This document shows, piece by piece, positions 1-7,748 of a stretch of 64,000 nucleotides of DNA (its first letter is position 1; each line of letters begins with the position of its first letter). Origin of the DNA: Tautonia marina (GTDB taxonomy: Bacteria; Planctomycetota; Planctomycetia; Isosphaerales; Isosphaeraceae); contig NZ_WEZF01000005.1 in assembly GCF_009177065.1 (NCBI RefSeq), positions 124,001 to 188,000 of the forward strand. Reading direction: 5' to 3'. The notes beneath the pieces were generated by a model. That model was not told the origin of the DNA and did no database searches. It saw only the letters and a program-made list of their open reading frames with translations. The translations under genes were made by a program, and so were the position numbers.

Positions 1-41
1 ACGGTCGCGAAACAGACGATGCACCACCAGAGGACGAGTGA
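1..41 (+). CDS. possible 3' end of an upstream plus-strand gene
   Basis: Reading the third frame from base 3 gives a short acidic tail (GRETDDAPPEDE) ending in TGA at 39-41. Such a charged tail is a plausible C-terminus, and the next gene is convergent, which fits. The piece is too short to identify, and the reading frame could be chance. The bases from 42 to 118 hold only weak inverted repeats (ATGCCTG at 53-59 against CAGGCAT at 87-93). Confidence 0.25.
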   Translation, partial: GRETDDAPPEDE

Positions 42-118
42 ATTTCACCCGAATGCCTGTCAATCGTGCAATCCCTGGTGCGCATTCAGGCATGGTTTAC
101 ACGCCGATTCAGGCAAAC

Positions 119-604
119 TTAAGACCAGTCGTCGAATCCGTTTCCCTTGACTGGCTTCAGATCGAAGGCTCCCCGAGCGAAGTAGGCTCGGACATCGTCG
201 CGATTCAAGATGAAGATGACGAACATCGCGTAGATCAGGCGAACCCAGGCCCCGCCGTCGATGCCGGCCGTGAAGGCGAGATCCAGCAGGTCGATCACGA
301 CGGTCATCCAGGCCCAGGCCAGGTGGAGCGATCGACCCGAGCGTCGTCCTCTCCAGGTTTTCCAGGCAGCGAGAAAGAGCAGGATGCTGAGCAACGACTG
401 CACCAGCAACATCAGGACGAACAGCACGACGACGAGCGATCCGAGAACCCCCACGACCGGACCCAGCAACCAACCGACCGCTCCGGCCAGAATCGCGATC
501 ACAGCGATCACGAGAATCCAGACGACGTTCAGAAACGAGAGAAGGAAGCTGAAGAAGGAAAGGGGACCGAGAATTCCCGGCCGGTGTGTGTGGGAGGAGG
601 ACAT
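119..604 (-). CDS. small multi-pass membrane protein, unknown function
   Basis: The product is about 161 residues. A hydrophilic N-terminus (MSSSHTHRPG) is followed by long hydrophobic stretches rich in V, L, I and F, consistent with three to four membrane helices, and ends in a charged tail. I chose the ATG at 604 because GGAGG lies about 10 bases upstream; a TTG at 655 would overlap the stop of the preceding gene and lacks such a site. It is the last gene of a minus-strand run ruvX, SDR gene, this gene. I recognise no family and infer no function beyond membrane localisation. Confidence 0.7.
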   Translation of the reverse strand: MSSSHTHRPGILGPLSFFSFLLSFLNVVWILVIAVIAILAGAVGWLLGPVVGVLGSLVVVLFVLMLLVQSLLSILLFLAAWKTWRGRRSGRSLHLAWAWMTVVIDLLDLAFTAGIDGGAWVRLIYAMFVIFILNRDDVRAYFARGAFDLKPVKGNGFDDWS

Positions 605-651
605 GACGGGGCGCCTCCGGGCTTTGCGGAAGATCGAATGGGGCGGATCAA

Positions 652-1533
652 TCAAGGGCTCTCGGCCGTCGGCGATTCCTCGGTCAGACTGGCGGGAATT
701 CCGGTGGTGATGTCGGGGTACTGAAGGGTCCAGTTCAATTCGGATTTGATCCGGCGGTTGGAGACGCGTTTGCTGGCATTGCCACGAATCGGGCCGTCGT
801 CCGAGGGCTCAGTGAAGGTCGGAGGGGGCCCGCCGAGCGCCTCGGCCAGACATTCGTAAAACTCGCGACGGAGAATTGGACGATCGTCACTGACCAGATA
901 CCGCGGACCAGGCCTGGGATTTCGAAGTGCAAGAACGGCGGCCGAAGCGGCGTCGTCAATGTGAACCAGGTTCAGGTACGATTCGGGATCGGCGGCAATC
1001 GGCTGTCCCAATCGAAGGGCCTCGCGGCGCATCAGGCGCCCGGGACCATAAAGGCCGGAGTAGCGGAGGATCGTGACCGGGTACATCGAAACCTTGGCAA
1101 AGTCAGCGAGCAGGTGCTCGGCGTGCAGGCAGGCTCGCCCCGATTCGGTTTGCGGGTCGGCAGGGGTGTCCTCATCGACCCAGTCGCCACCAAGATCCCC
1201 GTAGACTCCGGTCGAGCTGGCATAAATCAAGCGTTTGGCCCGCGACGCAAGCCGACCGATCGTGTGTCGCAGCCCATCCACGTAGACTCGTTGGATGGGA
1301 ACCTGGGAGGAACGATCATAGCCGACACAGTAGAAAGCACGTTCGACCGCCGGCAGATCATCGAGCGACTCGGGATTGAGCACATCGGCGAGGATCGGTT
1401 CCATCCCTTCCCTGGCCAGCAATTCCGCTCGGTTTCGGGAACGGGTGGTCGCAAACACGCGATGACCCGCCGCCATCATTCGACGAGCAACACGCATCCC
1501 CAGATAGCCACAACCGATGATCAGGGTACTCAC
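652..1533 (-). CDS. NAD(P)-dependent epimerase/dehydratase-like SDR protein
   Basis: A 293-residue Rossmann-fold protein of the extended/atypical SDR type. The nucleotide-binding glycine motif GCGYLG is at residues 7-12, directly after the first beta strand, and YASSTGVYGD near residue 105 carries the serine/tyrosine region of the family. Substrate cannot be read from the sequence; relatives act on nucleotide sugars or are uncharacterised YeeZ-like proteins. The start is GTG at 1533, preceded by GAGGAC at a good distance, and it overlaps the ruvX stop in a GTGA arrangement, suggesting translational coupling. Confidence 0.85.
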   Translation of the reverse strand: MSTLIIGCGYLGMRVARRMMAAGHRVFATTRSRNRAELLAREGMEPILADVLNPESLDDLPAVERAFYCVGYDRSSQVPIQRVYVDGLRHTIGRLASRAKRLIYASSTGVYGDLGGDWVDEDTPADPQTESGRACLHAEHLLADFAKVSMYPVTILRYSGLYGPGRLMRREALRLGQPIAADPESYLNLVHIDDAASAAVLALRNPRPGPRYLVSDDRPILRREFYECLAEALGGPPPTFTEPSDDGPIRGNASKRVSNRRIKSELNWTLQYPDITTGIPASLTEESPTAESP

Positions 1534-2012
1534 GAATCATTGTCCTCATCGGGGTCGAACGCGGGATCGTCGAGCGGAGCAGGGGGAGATTCCGTTTCCG
1601 GACAGCCGGCGTCGAGAAACGCCTGGAGCAACACCTGAGCCGCGATCATATCACGCAGCGATCGCCGACGGCTTGCCTTCACCCCGGCGGATCGCAATAA
1701 CTCCTCGGCCTCGACGGTGGAATAGCGTTCGTCCACGAACACAACAGGGGTTTGGGTCTGCTCCGAGAGCCAGTGTCCCCAACGTCTCGCCTGCTCGGCC
1801 GAGTCTCCCTCGGCTCCATGCCCCAGGAGTGGCAGGCCGACCACGAGCCGATCAATGTTGAATTCTTCGACCAGGGATCGAAAATAGGTCGCATCGAGTC
1901 GATCATTGCGTCGCTGATACACGTCGACCGGCGAGGCCACGCGCCGATCCGGGTCGCAGACAGCAATCCCGACGCGACGAAGTCCGTAATCAAGACCAAG
2001 AATCCGTTTCAT
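1530..2012 (-). CDS. ruvX: RuvX/YqgF-type pre-16S rRNA nuclease (Holliday junction resolvase-like)
   Basis: The family is an RNase H-fold nuclease that acts in 16S rRNA 5' maturation and was once described as a Holliday junction resolvase. Visible hallmarks are the N-terminal MKRILGLDYGLRRVGIAV strand with the catalytic aspartate, the VVGLPLLG motif, and FVDERYSTVEAEELL with the conserved D-E-R-S/T. I placed the start at the ATG at 2012, which gives about 160 residues beginning at the expected first strand. The open frame continues upstream to a GTG at 2129, but that extension is low-complexity and would overlap the divergent gene. It leads the ruvX-SDR-membrane protein operon. Confidence 0.9.
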   Translation of the reverse strand: MKRILGLDYGLRRVGIAVCDPDRRVASPVDVYQRRNDRLDATYFRSLVEEFNIDRLVVGLPLLGHGAEGDSAEQARRWGHWLSEQTQTPVVFVDERYSTVEAEELLRSAGVKASRRRSLRDMIAAQVLLQAFLDAGCPETESPPAPLDDPAFDPDEDNDS

Positions 2013-2155
2013 TCCCAAGATATTACGCAACCCGTCACGATCAAGGAAACGGGTCTGCGCGACCCTGGGGATCGGGCGGGTTGTTTCTTCCTCCTCCGGG
2101 CGGTCGAACGATGCCTTTCGGTCGGCCACTCCCCGCTGAGCAAACGAGAATCGTC

Positions 2156-4159
2156 ATGGAAAGCGTCGGAACATGGACGGATGAGGCGGATCGAAGCCCC
2201 AGCAGCGGCGTTTCGTCAGGAGTCGTCACCCTGGCCTGGGACGATTCGGTCGGGCCTCAGCCGCTCAGCTTCGGGACCGAAGCCGAGCCGATCGTCCTCG
2301 ACTGGTTCGGAAGAGGAGACCCCGATCTCCTGGTCACTGCCAGGGTTGGGCCCCTGGGGAGGCAATCGCGAGTCTACCAACCGCGTTCTTCCTCCGGAGA
2401 GTTGCCTCCTCGATTTGACGAAGGAACCGAGCTGCCCGCGCTCGATGGGTTGCGACTTCCCTGTGCGATTCCGAACGGTCGGGAGAGCCGATTCGACCTG
2501 ATCGCGCTCGGGAGCGAGGGACTCGTCTGGCTGAAGAACAGCGGAAGCCCCCATGAGCCTCGCTTTGGTGATCGCGTCGTCCTCGATTTGCCGACCGACC
2601 TTGGCCTCGGCGACGCTCGGATTGCCCAGATGCTCCCGATCGACTGGGACGGTGATGGGAACGTTGATCTCGTGCTTGGGATCGACGATCTCGACGGCTA
2701 CTGGCCCGATCGGAACGTCCCGTCCACGCAGCAGGTTGGGCTAGACGAATCCGGCTCGCACCCCGGCTTCGACCAATCGGGACGCTGGCGCGGTCGCTCC
2801 CCGATTGGCAAGCTGTACTGGTGCCGGAATCTCGGGGAGTCTGATGGCACTCCTCGTTTTGCTCACCCCGAACTGATCGACCCGAATGGCCCACTCGCCG
2901 AGGTCGGGCCTCGGCCGGCCTGTGTACTGGTCGCCTGGGGGCGTTCCAGTGCCGTCGAGGTCGCAGCGCTCAACGCGGAAGGCACGCTCCGATTCTTCCG
3001 CAATTTCGGGGGGCAACTTCCTCCGGTTTTGATGGAGCCGAGGCCCCTGACGCTTGAGGATGGGCAACCGCTCCAGTTCCCGGAGGATCGCACGGTCGTC
3101 TCGGTGGCCGACATTGACCGTGATCGGCGTGACGAGTTGATCTTCGGGACCTCGTCGGGCCACGTCTTCGCGGTACATCCCGGCTCGAAACGCGACACAG
3201 GCAGAATCCTTGGCCCCGTGGTTCAGGAAGGGCAAACGCTTCGATTGCCGGGCGGCGCGGTGGTAACCGTTGGGGATCTCGACGGTGACGGAGGGTTGGA
3301 TCTGGTCTCGGGCGATGCCTCCGGTCGATTGCACTGGCTGATGGACCTCGGCGGCCCGGGTGATCATCGCTACGGGCCTTTGGAACCGATCGAGGCCGGC
3401 GGTGTTCCCTTTCAGGTCGGTCCCGGGACCGATGGCCGCTTGCTTGGCCCAATCGAACCGGCCCTGGGGTCGTCCAGTCCCGTTCTCGTCGACTGGAAGA
3501 ACAACGGAAGGCCCGACCTGATCGTCACCAGCCGGGGAGGCGACGTTCTCTTTCTTCGGAACAACGGCCATGCCACCCAGCCCCGGTTCGATGTGGCCGA
3601 GCCGATCCGTTGCGAACGTTGTCCGTTGATCTTGCCGTCTCGGGTCCAGCCCGCTGCCATCGACTGGTGCGGGACCGGATTGCCCGACCTGATCGCACCT
3701 GACTTCCAAGGCTTTCTCTCGGTCTGGAGACGGGTTGGAACCCTGGACGTGGCACCGCCGGAACCGCTGGTTGACCGCTTTGGACGCCTGATTCGGGTCG
3801 ATGGCGCCTTTGGGCTGGGGGGCCGTTGCAGCCTCTGGGCCGGCCCCTGGACGGAATCCGGACGACCGGACCTGTTTCTCGGCCTTCCCCTTGATGCACG
3901 TTTTGTCGTCCCGGGAATCACGGGTATTTCTTACCAAACCCTCGATGAGGTCTCGAATCTGCTGGTCCTTGAGAACCAAGGGGACGGTGTCGTGATCCCT
4001 CGACCCGTCCATCTGGCCGATGGCCGTCCGTTGATCGTCGGCGACGATGGCATCAGTCCCAGCGGAGTCGACTGGTCCGGCCGAGGATCACTCGACCTGT
4101 TGATCGGGTCCAGTGGTGGGTCGGCGCAGGTCTTTCCCAGGGAGTTGCTTCGCTGGTGA
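2156..4159 (+). CDS. FG-GAP/VCBS-repeat beta-propeller protein
   Basis: About 667 residues, made almost wholly of repeats with a calcium-loop signature of the type LDWFGRGDPDLLV, IDWDGDGNVDLVLG, VGDLDGDGGLDLVSG, VDWKNNGRPDLIV, IDWCGTGLPDLIA and VDWSGRGSLDLLIG. I count seven clear units and two weaker ones, enough for one large propeller. No signal peptide or membrane segment is visible at any candidate start (TTG 2081, ATG 2111, ATG 2156); none has a strong ribosome-binding site, so the start is uncertain. FG-GAP proteins usually bind ligands or act as adhesins; the precise role is unknown. The next gene starts 55 bases downstream and may be cotranscribed. Confidence 0.75.
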   Translation: MESVGTWTDEADRSPSSGVSSGVVTLAWDDSVGPQPLSFGTEAEPIVLDWFGRGDPDLLVTARVGPLGRQSRVYQPRSSSGELPPRFDEGTELPALDGLRLPCAIPNGRESRFDLIALGSEGLVWLKNSGSPHEPRFGDRVVLDLPTDLGLGDARIAQMLPIDWDGDGNVDLVLGIDDLDGYWPDRNVPSTQQVGLDESGSHPGFDQSGRWRGRSPIGKLYWCRNLGESDGTPRFAHPELIDPNGPLAEVGPRPACVLVAWGRSSAVEVAALNAEGTLRFFRNFGGQLPPVLMEPRPLTLEDGQPLQFPEDRTVVSVADIDRDRRDELIFGTSSGHVFAVHPGSKRDTGRILGPVVQEGQTLRLPGGAVVTVGDLDGDGGLDLVSGDASGRLHWLMDLGGPGDHRYGPLEPIEAGGVPFQVGPGTDGRLLGPIEPALGSSSPVLVDWKNNGRPDLIVTSRGGDVLFLRNNGHATQPRFDVAEPIRCERCPLILPSRVQPAAIDWCGTGLPDLIAPDFQGFLSVWRRVGTLDVAPPEPLVDRFGRLIRVDGAFGLGGRCSLWAGPWTESGRPDLFLGLPLDARFVVPGITGISYQTLDEVSNLLVLENQGDGVVIPRPVHLADGRPLIVGDDGISPSGVDWSGRGSLDLLIGSSGGSAQVFPRELLRW

Positions 4160-4214
4160 GCGATTTCCTGGCGCAGAATGTCCTGCCGAGGAATTGACAC
4201 GGAGGTGAATCACC

Positions 4215-5087
4215 ATGCCTCGCCCCGACGACGATCGCGAGATCGCCGATGCCGCGTTTCTCTTTGACAACCCCGCAAAGTCCTCTGGATCGAAGGATCG
4301 GTCGGAGGACGATTCCGAGGCGCCCCGGACCGAGGGTCCGGAGCCCAATCTGGGAAGCTACGCGCTGGCTGACCACCCGTCCTCGGAGCGTGCCGCACGG
4401 CAACCGGCTTCGATTCCTCCCGGGGGGTCTCCGGGGATCGAACGATCCGACGCGGGAGTTCGCCGCCCTCAGGAACTCACCCCCTCGCCGGTCTTGCAAC
4501 CCTGGACTCGTCTGGCAGAGTGGGGGCCGACCCTTGGTCGAATTGCCTTGGCCCTGCTGGCCCTGATGATTGTCGTCTACTCGACTTTCTCGGTCGAGCA
4601 CCTGATGCGATCGCTGGCGGTGGTTGGGATTGGCCTCGGGGTCATCCTTCTTCTGAGCTACCCGATTGCAATTACCCTGGAACGACCGGTTCGGATGACC
4701 CCCGAGCACGCCTTGCGCGACTACTACGGAGCGCTGGCCCACCACTTGCCGCATCGTCGCAGAATGTGGCTTCTGCTCAGCTCGGCGGGGCGTTCGGCTC
4801 CGGAATTCGACTCGTATGCGAGCTTCCACGCCTACTGGAAGGACCAGGTTCGGAACCTGAAACGCAACAAGGCGGGCAGCTTCACTCCGTTGCATGTTCG
4901 AATCGACGAGTTCAAATCGGACAAGAGCGCGGGCCAGGACGCGGTCAAGGCCTCCTACCGGCTGTCCTTCTTCGTCAGAGGGCGAGAGGACGAGAGCCCG
5001 CTGTATACGAGCCAGGTCGAAACGACCCTGTCGCGCGGCCCGGATCGGATGTGGTATCTCGACGAGGGACGGCTGCCGCCTCGGTAA
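4215..5087 (+). CDS. two-TM membrane protein, unknown function
   Basis: A 290-residue protein. The first ~105 residues are acidic, proline-rich and probably disordered. Two adjacent hydrophobic helices follow (around residues 115-155, ALALLALMIVVY and VVGIGLGVILLLSY), then a soluble C-terminal domain with many aromatic and charged residues (DYYGALAHHLPHRRRMW, FHAYWKDQVR). The ATG is preceded by GGAGGTGA with 6-8 bases of spacing, one of the strongest ribosome-binding sites in the window. It probably sits in the inner membrane with both ends on the same side. I do not recognise the family. Confidence 0.8.
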   Translation: MPRPDDDREIADAAFLFDNPAKSSGSKDRSEDDSEAPRTEGPEPNLGSYALADHPSSERAARQPASIPPGGSPGIERSDAGVRRPQELTPSPVLQPWTRLAEWGPTLGRIALALLALMIVVYSTFSVEHLMRSLAVVGIGLGVILLLSYPIAITLERPVRMTPEHALRDYYGALAHHLPHRRRMWLLLSSAGRSAPEFDSYASFHAYWKDQVRNLKRNKAGSFTPLHVRIDEFKSDKSAGQDAVKASYRLSFFVRGREDESPLYTSQVETTLSRGPDRMWYLDEGRLPPR

Positions 5088-5123
5088 ACTGATTTTTGCC
5101 TAGACGGGTCATTCGGGGGGCCG

Positions 5124-6791
5124 TCAGATCGTCATCCCGGCCCTCCACCATCGCCAGCGAAACGCCAGGTAGGTCATGGCATTCAGGAGCAGGACGATGA
5201 TCGGGGTCACGGCGAGGAAGGCCACCCAGATGGGCACCCGAGTGTCGTCAACAAACGGCACGGCCACCGAGGTTGAGCCCAGGAACGACGGTGTGTAAGG
5301 CTTTCCGTCATCGGTCGAGGGAATGGGGATGCTGAACGACGCGGCGAAGGGACTGGTAATCGTCAGCGAGGAAAGCCGCTGCTCCGAAAGTTGTGTGTAC
5401 CCCTGGAGGTACCAGACCAGCCCCACCGGGCCGATGAACAGGACGAGCAACATGAGGTAGGTCATGACCATCGCCACCGAGGTTCGACGGCTCAGGGCCG
5501 AGCAAAGCAGGCCGACCGAGGTGGTGGTCAGGCAGGTCGCCGCGATCAAGGACAGAAAGATGAAGAGGGTCCACCAGCGGTCGCGGAGTTCCGGGATTAA
5601 GATATAGGCAAGCAAGATTTGTTCGGTCAGCAAGAACGTCAAGACGGTCGAAACCCGCGCTGAGGCGAGCAGCTTCGCAATGACGATGGTTCCTGGCCGC
5701 AGCAGGGTCGTCAGGAGAAGCCCGAGCGTTTTCCGTTCTCGCTCCTGCGTGATGCTCCCCGACGAGAAGACCGGCCCGACGAGCATGTTGAACACCAGCA
5801 CATAGCCGACGTAGAACCCCGTCAGTTCGGGCCTGAGAAAGAGCAAGTAGGCCATCAAGGGGATCGACAGGAACATGCTGACCTGAATCACCAGGCGAAG
5901 CATCAAGGTTCCCTGGCTGAAGATTTCGCTTCGCAGCTCCTTGTCAAGCACAGGGTTGGTGCCGTCGGGCATCAGGTCGGTGCGCTTGGCGGGAGCAAAG
6001 AGCATGTCGGGGAACATTTCCCGATCGATCACCACCCCGACGGCGTATTTCATCTCCTCCTCTTCATCGACGACCTCCTTCCCTTCGCTCCCCACGTCGG
6101 GCGGATAGAGCAAGCGCCGGTTGATGAGAAGACCGACGATCACCCAGATCGCAATGCACCAGGGAGGGAGCACGGCGATCGAAACCGCGTCTCGCAGCAC
6201 GACGTTGTCGGTCTGCGTCACCGTCACGGTGATCAACGCCAGCGGGAGAATCACCAGATAGCTGACCACCAGGGCAGAACTGGTGCGTCCGAAGAAGCTG
6301 GAACACGCAACGCTGATCAATCCGAAGGTGCCAGCCGCCAGGATGAGGATGAGGTACGCCCGGGTGATCTCAGACAACAAGATCCCGCCCAGTAGGAAAC
6401 AAAGAATCATCAAGGGAAGGCTTGAGATAATCAGCAAAATCAGATACATCGACGAACTGAGCAGTTTTCCCACCAGGATCGTCGAGGGTTCCAGGGGGCT
6501 GGCGAGCAGCATTTCGTACGTTTTTCGTTCCTTCTCTCCGGAGATGCTTCCCGAGGCAAAGGTCGGTGCCACCAGCGCCACGAGAAAGAACTGCCCGAGG
6601 AAAAAGAGATTGAACAAGCGTTGCGAAACCCCTGGCCCGACCTGATTGGTCGCTTCCGAGCCCGCCGGCCAGGCAAAATAGACCACGACCCCGAGGAAGG
6701 AAACATATGCCAGTTGCAACAGGAATGACCGCGACGAGCGAAGGTTGACGAGCAGCTCTCGGGTCAGAACGGGATTCTCTCGAAAGATCAT
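5124..6791 (-). CDS. ABC-2 type transporter permease
   Basis: A 555-residue, strongly hydrophobic protein with about twelve membrane helices arranged as two similar halves. Each half has the family pattern of a helix, then GSISGEKERKTYEMLLASPL (residues ~82-101) or GSITQERERKTLGLLLTTLL (~350), then a GKLL or AKLL segment. These are cytoplasmic coupling elements typical of ABC-2 export permeases. It lies 27 bases downstream of the ATPase gene and completes a three-gene ABC system. The substrate is unknown. The gene is convergent with the two-TM protein gene, leaving only 36 bases between stops. Confidence 0.88.
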   Translation of the reverse strand: MIFRENPVLTRELLVNLRSSRSFLLQLAYVSFLGVVVYFAWPAGSEATNQVGPGVSQRLFNLFFLGQFFLVALVAPTFASGSISGEKERKTYEMLLASPLEPSTILVGKLLSSSMYLILLIISSLPLMILCFLLGGILLSEITRAYLILILAAGTFGLISVACSSFFGRTSSALVVSYLVILPLALITVTVTQTDNVVLRDAVSIAVLPPWCIAIWVIVGLLINRRLLYPPDVGSEGKEVVDEEEEMKYAVGVVIDREMFPDMLFAPAKRTDLMPDGTNPVLDKELRSEIFSQGTLMLRLVIQVSMFLSIPLMAYLLFLRPELTGFYVGYVLVFNMLVGPVFSSGSITQERERKTLGLLLTTLLRPGTIVIAKLLASARVSTVLTFLLTEQILLAYILIPELRDRWWTLFIFLSLIAATCLTTTSVGLLCSALSRRTSVAMVMTYLMLLVLFIGPVGLVWYLQGYTQLSEQRLSSLTITSPFAASFSIPIPSTDDGKPYTPSFLGSTSVAVPFVDDTRVPIWVAFLAVTPIIVLLLNAMTYLAFRWRWWRAGMTI

Positions 6792-6818
6792 GATCCGGTC
6801 GTCGGCCCCGGGGCCGCC

Positions 6819-7748
6819 TCAGTTGACGATGCCCTTGGTGACCGTCATGAAGACCTCGTCGAGCGTCATCTCGACTTCGGAGAAGGACTGGACGCCCACC
6901 CCGGCCGAGATCAGATGGTGGAGCAAGCGAGCCATCTCGGTCTCGCCGCCGTCGACCTCGGCGGTCAGGGTATGATCATAGCTGGTGATGTCGTGCACCT
7001 TCTCGTCAGCCCGCAAGATCGCCTCGGCATGGGAAAGATCGGGGTCGGTGACCCGAATTTCGAGGCGACGATGGGTGCGAAGCTGCCGCTGGATCTCCTG
7101 AACGCTCCCAGCCGCGAGAAGCTTGCCGCGCTCGATAATGCCGATTGAGGTGACGAAGTCGGCCAGCTCGGGCAAAATGTGGCTGGAGACGAGAATCGTC
7201 TTGCCCATCGACCGAAGTTCCGTCAAGAGGGCCTTCATCTCGGCTCGTGCACGGGGGTCGAGACCCGAGGCTGGTTCATCAAGGATCAAGACGGGAGGGT
7301 CGTGGACCAGAGTCTTGGCCAGGCAGAGGCGCTGCTTCATCCCCTTGGAGAGGCCGTTGACGTAGTCGTCGCGCTTGTGGGTCAGGTCGAGCAGCTCAAG
7401 GACCTCGGCGATGATCTTCTTCCGGGAGGTCCGGGGGATCATGTACGCCACGGCGAAGAAGTCGAGGAATTCCCAGACTTTCATGCCGTCATAGACTCCG
7501 AAGTCGTCGGGCATGAAGCCGATCACCTTGCGAACGGCCATCGGGTCTTCGGTCACCGAGTGCCCGGCGATGAACCCTTCACCGGAACTGGGGCGGAGCA
7601 GGGTGGCCAGGAATCGAATCGTCGTGCTCTTCCCCGCGCCGTTGGGGCCGATGAAGCCGAAAATCTCCCCCTCACCAATGGAGAAACTCAAATCATCGAC
7701 GGCCACGAACTCGCCGTAGCGTTTGGTGAAATTCCGCACCTCGATCAT
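6819..7748 (-). CDS. ABC transporter ATP-binding protein
   Basis: A 309-residue ATPase with Walker A GPNGAGKST (residues ~36-44), signature LSKGMKQRL (~133), Walker B VLILDEPASGLD (~153) and switch histidine in LVSSHIL. The signature has K in place of the second G, common in ABC-2 exporters of the GldA/NatA/CcmA group. A ~90-residue C-terminal domain follows, as in GldA-like proteins. The ATG at 7748 overlaps the stop of the upstream membrane protein gene by four bases (ATGA), indicating translational coupling. It should power the permease encoded next. Confidence 0.93.
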   Translation of the reverse strand: MIEVRNFTKRYGEFVAVDDLSFSIGEGEIFGFIGPNGAGKSTTIRFLATLLRPSSGEGFIAGHSVTEDPMAVRKVIGFMPDDFGVYDGMKVWEFLDFFAVAYMIPRTSRKKIIAEVLELLDLTHKRDDYVNGLSKGMKQRLCLAKTLVHDPPVLILDEPASGLDPRARAEMKALLTELRSMGKTILVSSHILPELADFVTSIGIIERGKLLAAGSVQEIQRQLRTHRRLEIRVTDPDLSHAEAILRADEKVHDITSYDHTLTAEVDGGETEMARLLHHLISAGVGVQSFSEVEMTLDEVFMTVTKGIVN

